Positions 63,188-64,000 of a DNA stretch of 64,000 nucleotides are shown here, piece after piece. A program made the position numbers and the translations under genes. This DNA is from JAPLDP01 sp964628285. GTDB taxonomy: Bacteria > Bacteroidota > Bacteroidia > Bacteroidales > JAGONC01. The first letter of the stretch is position 1. Each line of letters opens with the position of its first letter. The stretch lies in contig CAZVNP010000002.1 in assembly GCA_964628285.1 (NCBI GenBank), forward strand, positions 1 through 64,000, read 5' to 3'. A model generated the notes under the pieces. That model did not search any database. It was not told the DNA's origin and saw only the letters and a list, made by a program, of their open reading frames with translations.

Positions 63188-63752
63188 TATACAATTTAAG
63201 AATACTGCAAATATTTTTTATTAGGGTATGCTACATGACGGTGGTGGTATGAGGTTATGGCGGTTCCGAAGCTTTGGAACTATCCGACCGACTGATGATT
63301 CCAAGTTTTCTGTTTACGGCCTGCGTTATTGCTACCGTCTGCCGTGTCTCAACCACAAGGTGGTCATACTTCCATATCAAAATCAATGATTTCAAACATG
63401 TCCATCATCCGGATCCGATATTGCATTGCCCGAATCGGCCACTACTTACTAATCTTTCTTTCGCAATAAATCCATATGAAAAACCGCCCGTTTCACGATG
63501 AAATTTCAAAGAACGCTTGTCATTTCTATCAACTTTCTGTCAAGATTTTTTTTGTAATCCCTATAATTAGGCCGTCATCAGGTGGCGGCATTCGTGCAAC
63601 ACGGCTTCATGTTGAGCTATGCGACACGAAGCCTAACTTATTATGTGCCGGCTTACTACCTGGTGTTCTATGACAGATCAGGTGCACACCCGCATCCGGA
63701 TCACCTATTCGTTGCAGTAAACGGCTTCTTCAGGCGAATGCATATTACAAGT
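63188..63752. other. Gene-free region with a hairpin motif
   Basis: 565 bases. Six-base arms GGCTTC/GAAGCC (63603-63608/63628-63633) flank a loop, and 63627-63651 resembles 53234-53258 (21 of 25 bases). No gene is seen. Confidence 0.4.
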
Positions 63753-64000
63753 TCACTTAACTATTTGACTTATTATCGAATCAACATCCGTCACATACGA
63801 AAATCCAAAAGAAAGGTTGAGAAGACTCGCCAAATGCATTTCCTCATTTATGCTTCCTGTTCCATCAGCAAGGAAAAACACCCTGAAATCCCTATAATAA
63901 GCATCACGTGCTGTAGATTCACAACACATGTTTGTCATTATACCACTAATTACTAGATCTTCTATTTTTAAACATCGTAATATTGTTTCCAGATCTGTAT
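63753..64000 (-). CDS. Isochorismatase-family cysteine hydrolase, 3' part
   Basis: The C-terminal 82 residues of a protein that continues beyond the window. MTNMCCESTARDAYYRDFRV carries the catalytic Cys, followed by FFLADGTGSINEEMHLASLL, typical of isochorismatase-like cysteine hydrolases. These enzymes hydrolyse amides or vinyl ethers; the substrate needs the missing N-terminus. The upstream part is open to the edge. Confidence 0.8.
   Translation of the reverse strand, partial: TDLETILRCLKIEDLVISGIMTNMCCESTARDAYYRDFRVFFLADGTGSINEEMHLASLLNLSFGFSYVTDVDSIISQIVK

Noticed and set aside
63603..63651. An integron attC site
   Set aside because: GTTRRRY and RYYYAAC motifs appear in the wrong order, and no integrase is in the window.
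63582..63956. A 124-codon plus-strand frame at the right edge
   Set aside because: It is antisense to the isochorismatase-family gene, which has conserved catalytic residues, and starts in a repeat-like region.

Overview
The window looks like a chromosomal segment of a Bacteroidota member, probably from the class Bacteroidia; genus cannot be told from sequence alone. The evidence is consistent: -7 promoter elements of the TAnnTTTG type before many genes, few Shine-Dalgarno sequences, a type IX secretion tail on a large secreted protein, many outer-membrane barrel proteins and N-terminal Ala-Gln signal-peptidase sites, an ExbB/ExbD cluster, sigma-54, and a B12-dependent ribonucleotide reductase.

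Layout. 1-2.5 kb is AT-rich and holds a lipoprotein of unknown function and a secreted CarboxypepD_reg-like protein. 2.5-7.3 kb is a surface-glycan group: an MBOAT O-acyltransferase with an SGNH-like partner, a sulfotransferase, and a WecE-type sugar aminotransferase. 7.3-21.8 kb mixes housekeeping genes (asnS, rpoN, a histone-deacetylase-family hydrolase) with secreted beta-propeller, barrel, TPR and NTF2-like proteins. 21.8-23.05 kb is a gene-free, palindrome-rich stretch ending in a CAU tRNA. 23-31.3 kb carries dusB, a CPBP protease, the exbB-exbD cluster, tRNA-Ser, ansA, a TatD-type nuclease, a heptosyltransferase-like enzyme and an MBL hydrolase. 31.5-46.4 kb has a large outer-membrane propeller/barrel fusion, the class II ribonucleotide reductase, a radical SAM protein, a polyprenyl synthase, queG-ruvB, two universal stress proteins around a SPOR protein, and class II aldolase.

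From tRNA-Arg (46.5 kb) onward the window becomes accessory. It contains a decayed T9SS-secreted FG-GAP protein with a lost start and an in-frame stop, a BglII/BstYI-type restriction-modification pair, a HepT-MntA toxin-antitoxin pair, small repeat proteins, a TPR-HTH regulator, a PI-PLC-like lipoprotein translationally coupled to an acylphosphatase-like protein, an IS21-family remnant, a cupin, a MazF-type toxin with its antitoxin, and the end of an isochorismatase-family hydrolase cut by the window edge. An unnamed dispersed repeat occurs four times here, and short low-complexity repeats are frequent.

The most striking pattern is that in two adjacent addiction-type modules the toxic half (restriction enzyme, HepT) is frameshifted while the protective half (methyltransferase, MntA) is intact. 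A third frameshift at 61.2 kb, again in a short homopolymer, means that assembly indel errors must be excluded first. I saw no CRISPR array, rRNA gene or complete insertion sequence. All functional calls come from reading motifs by eye; no database search was run.
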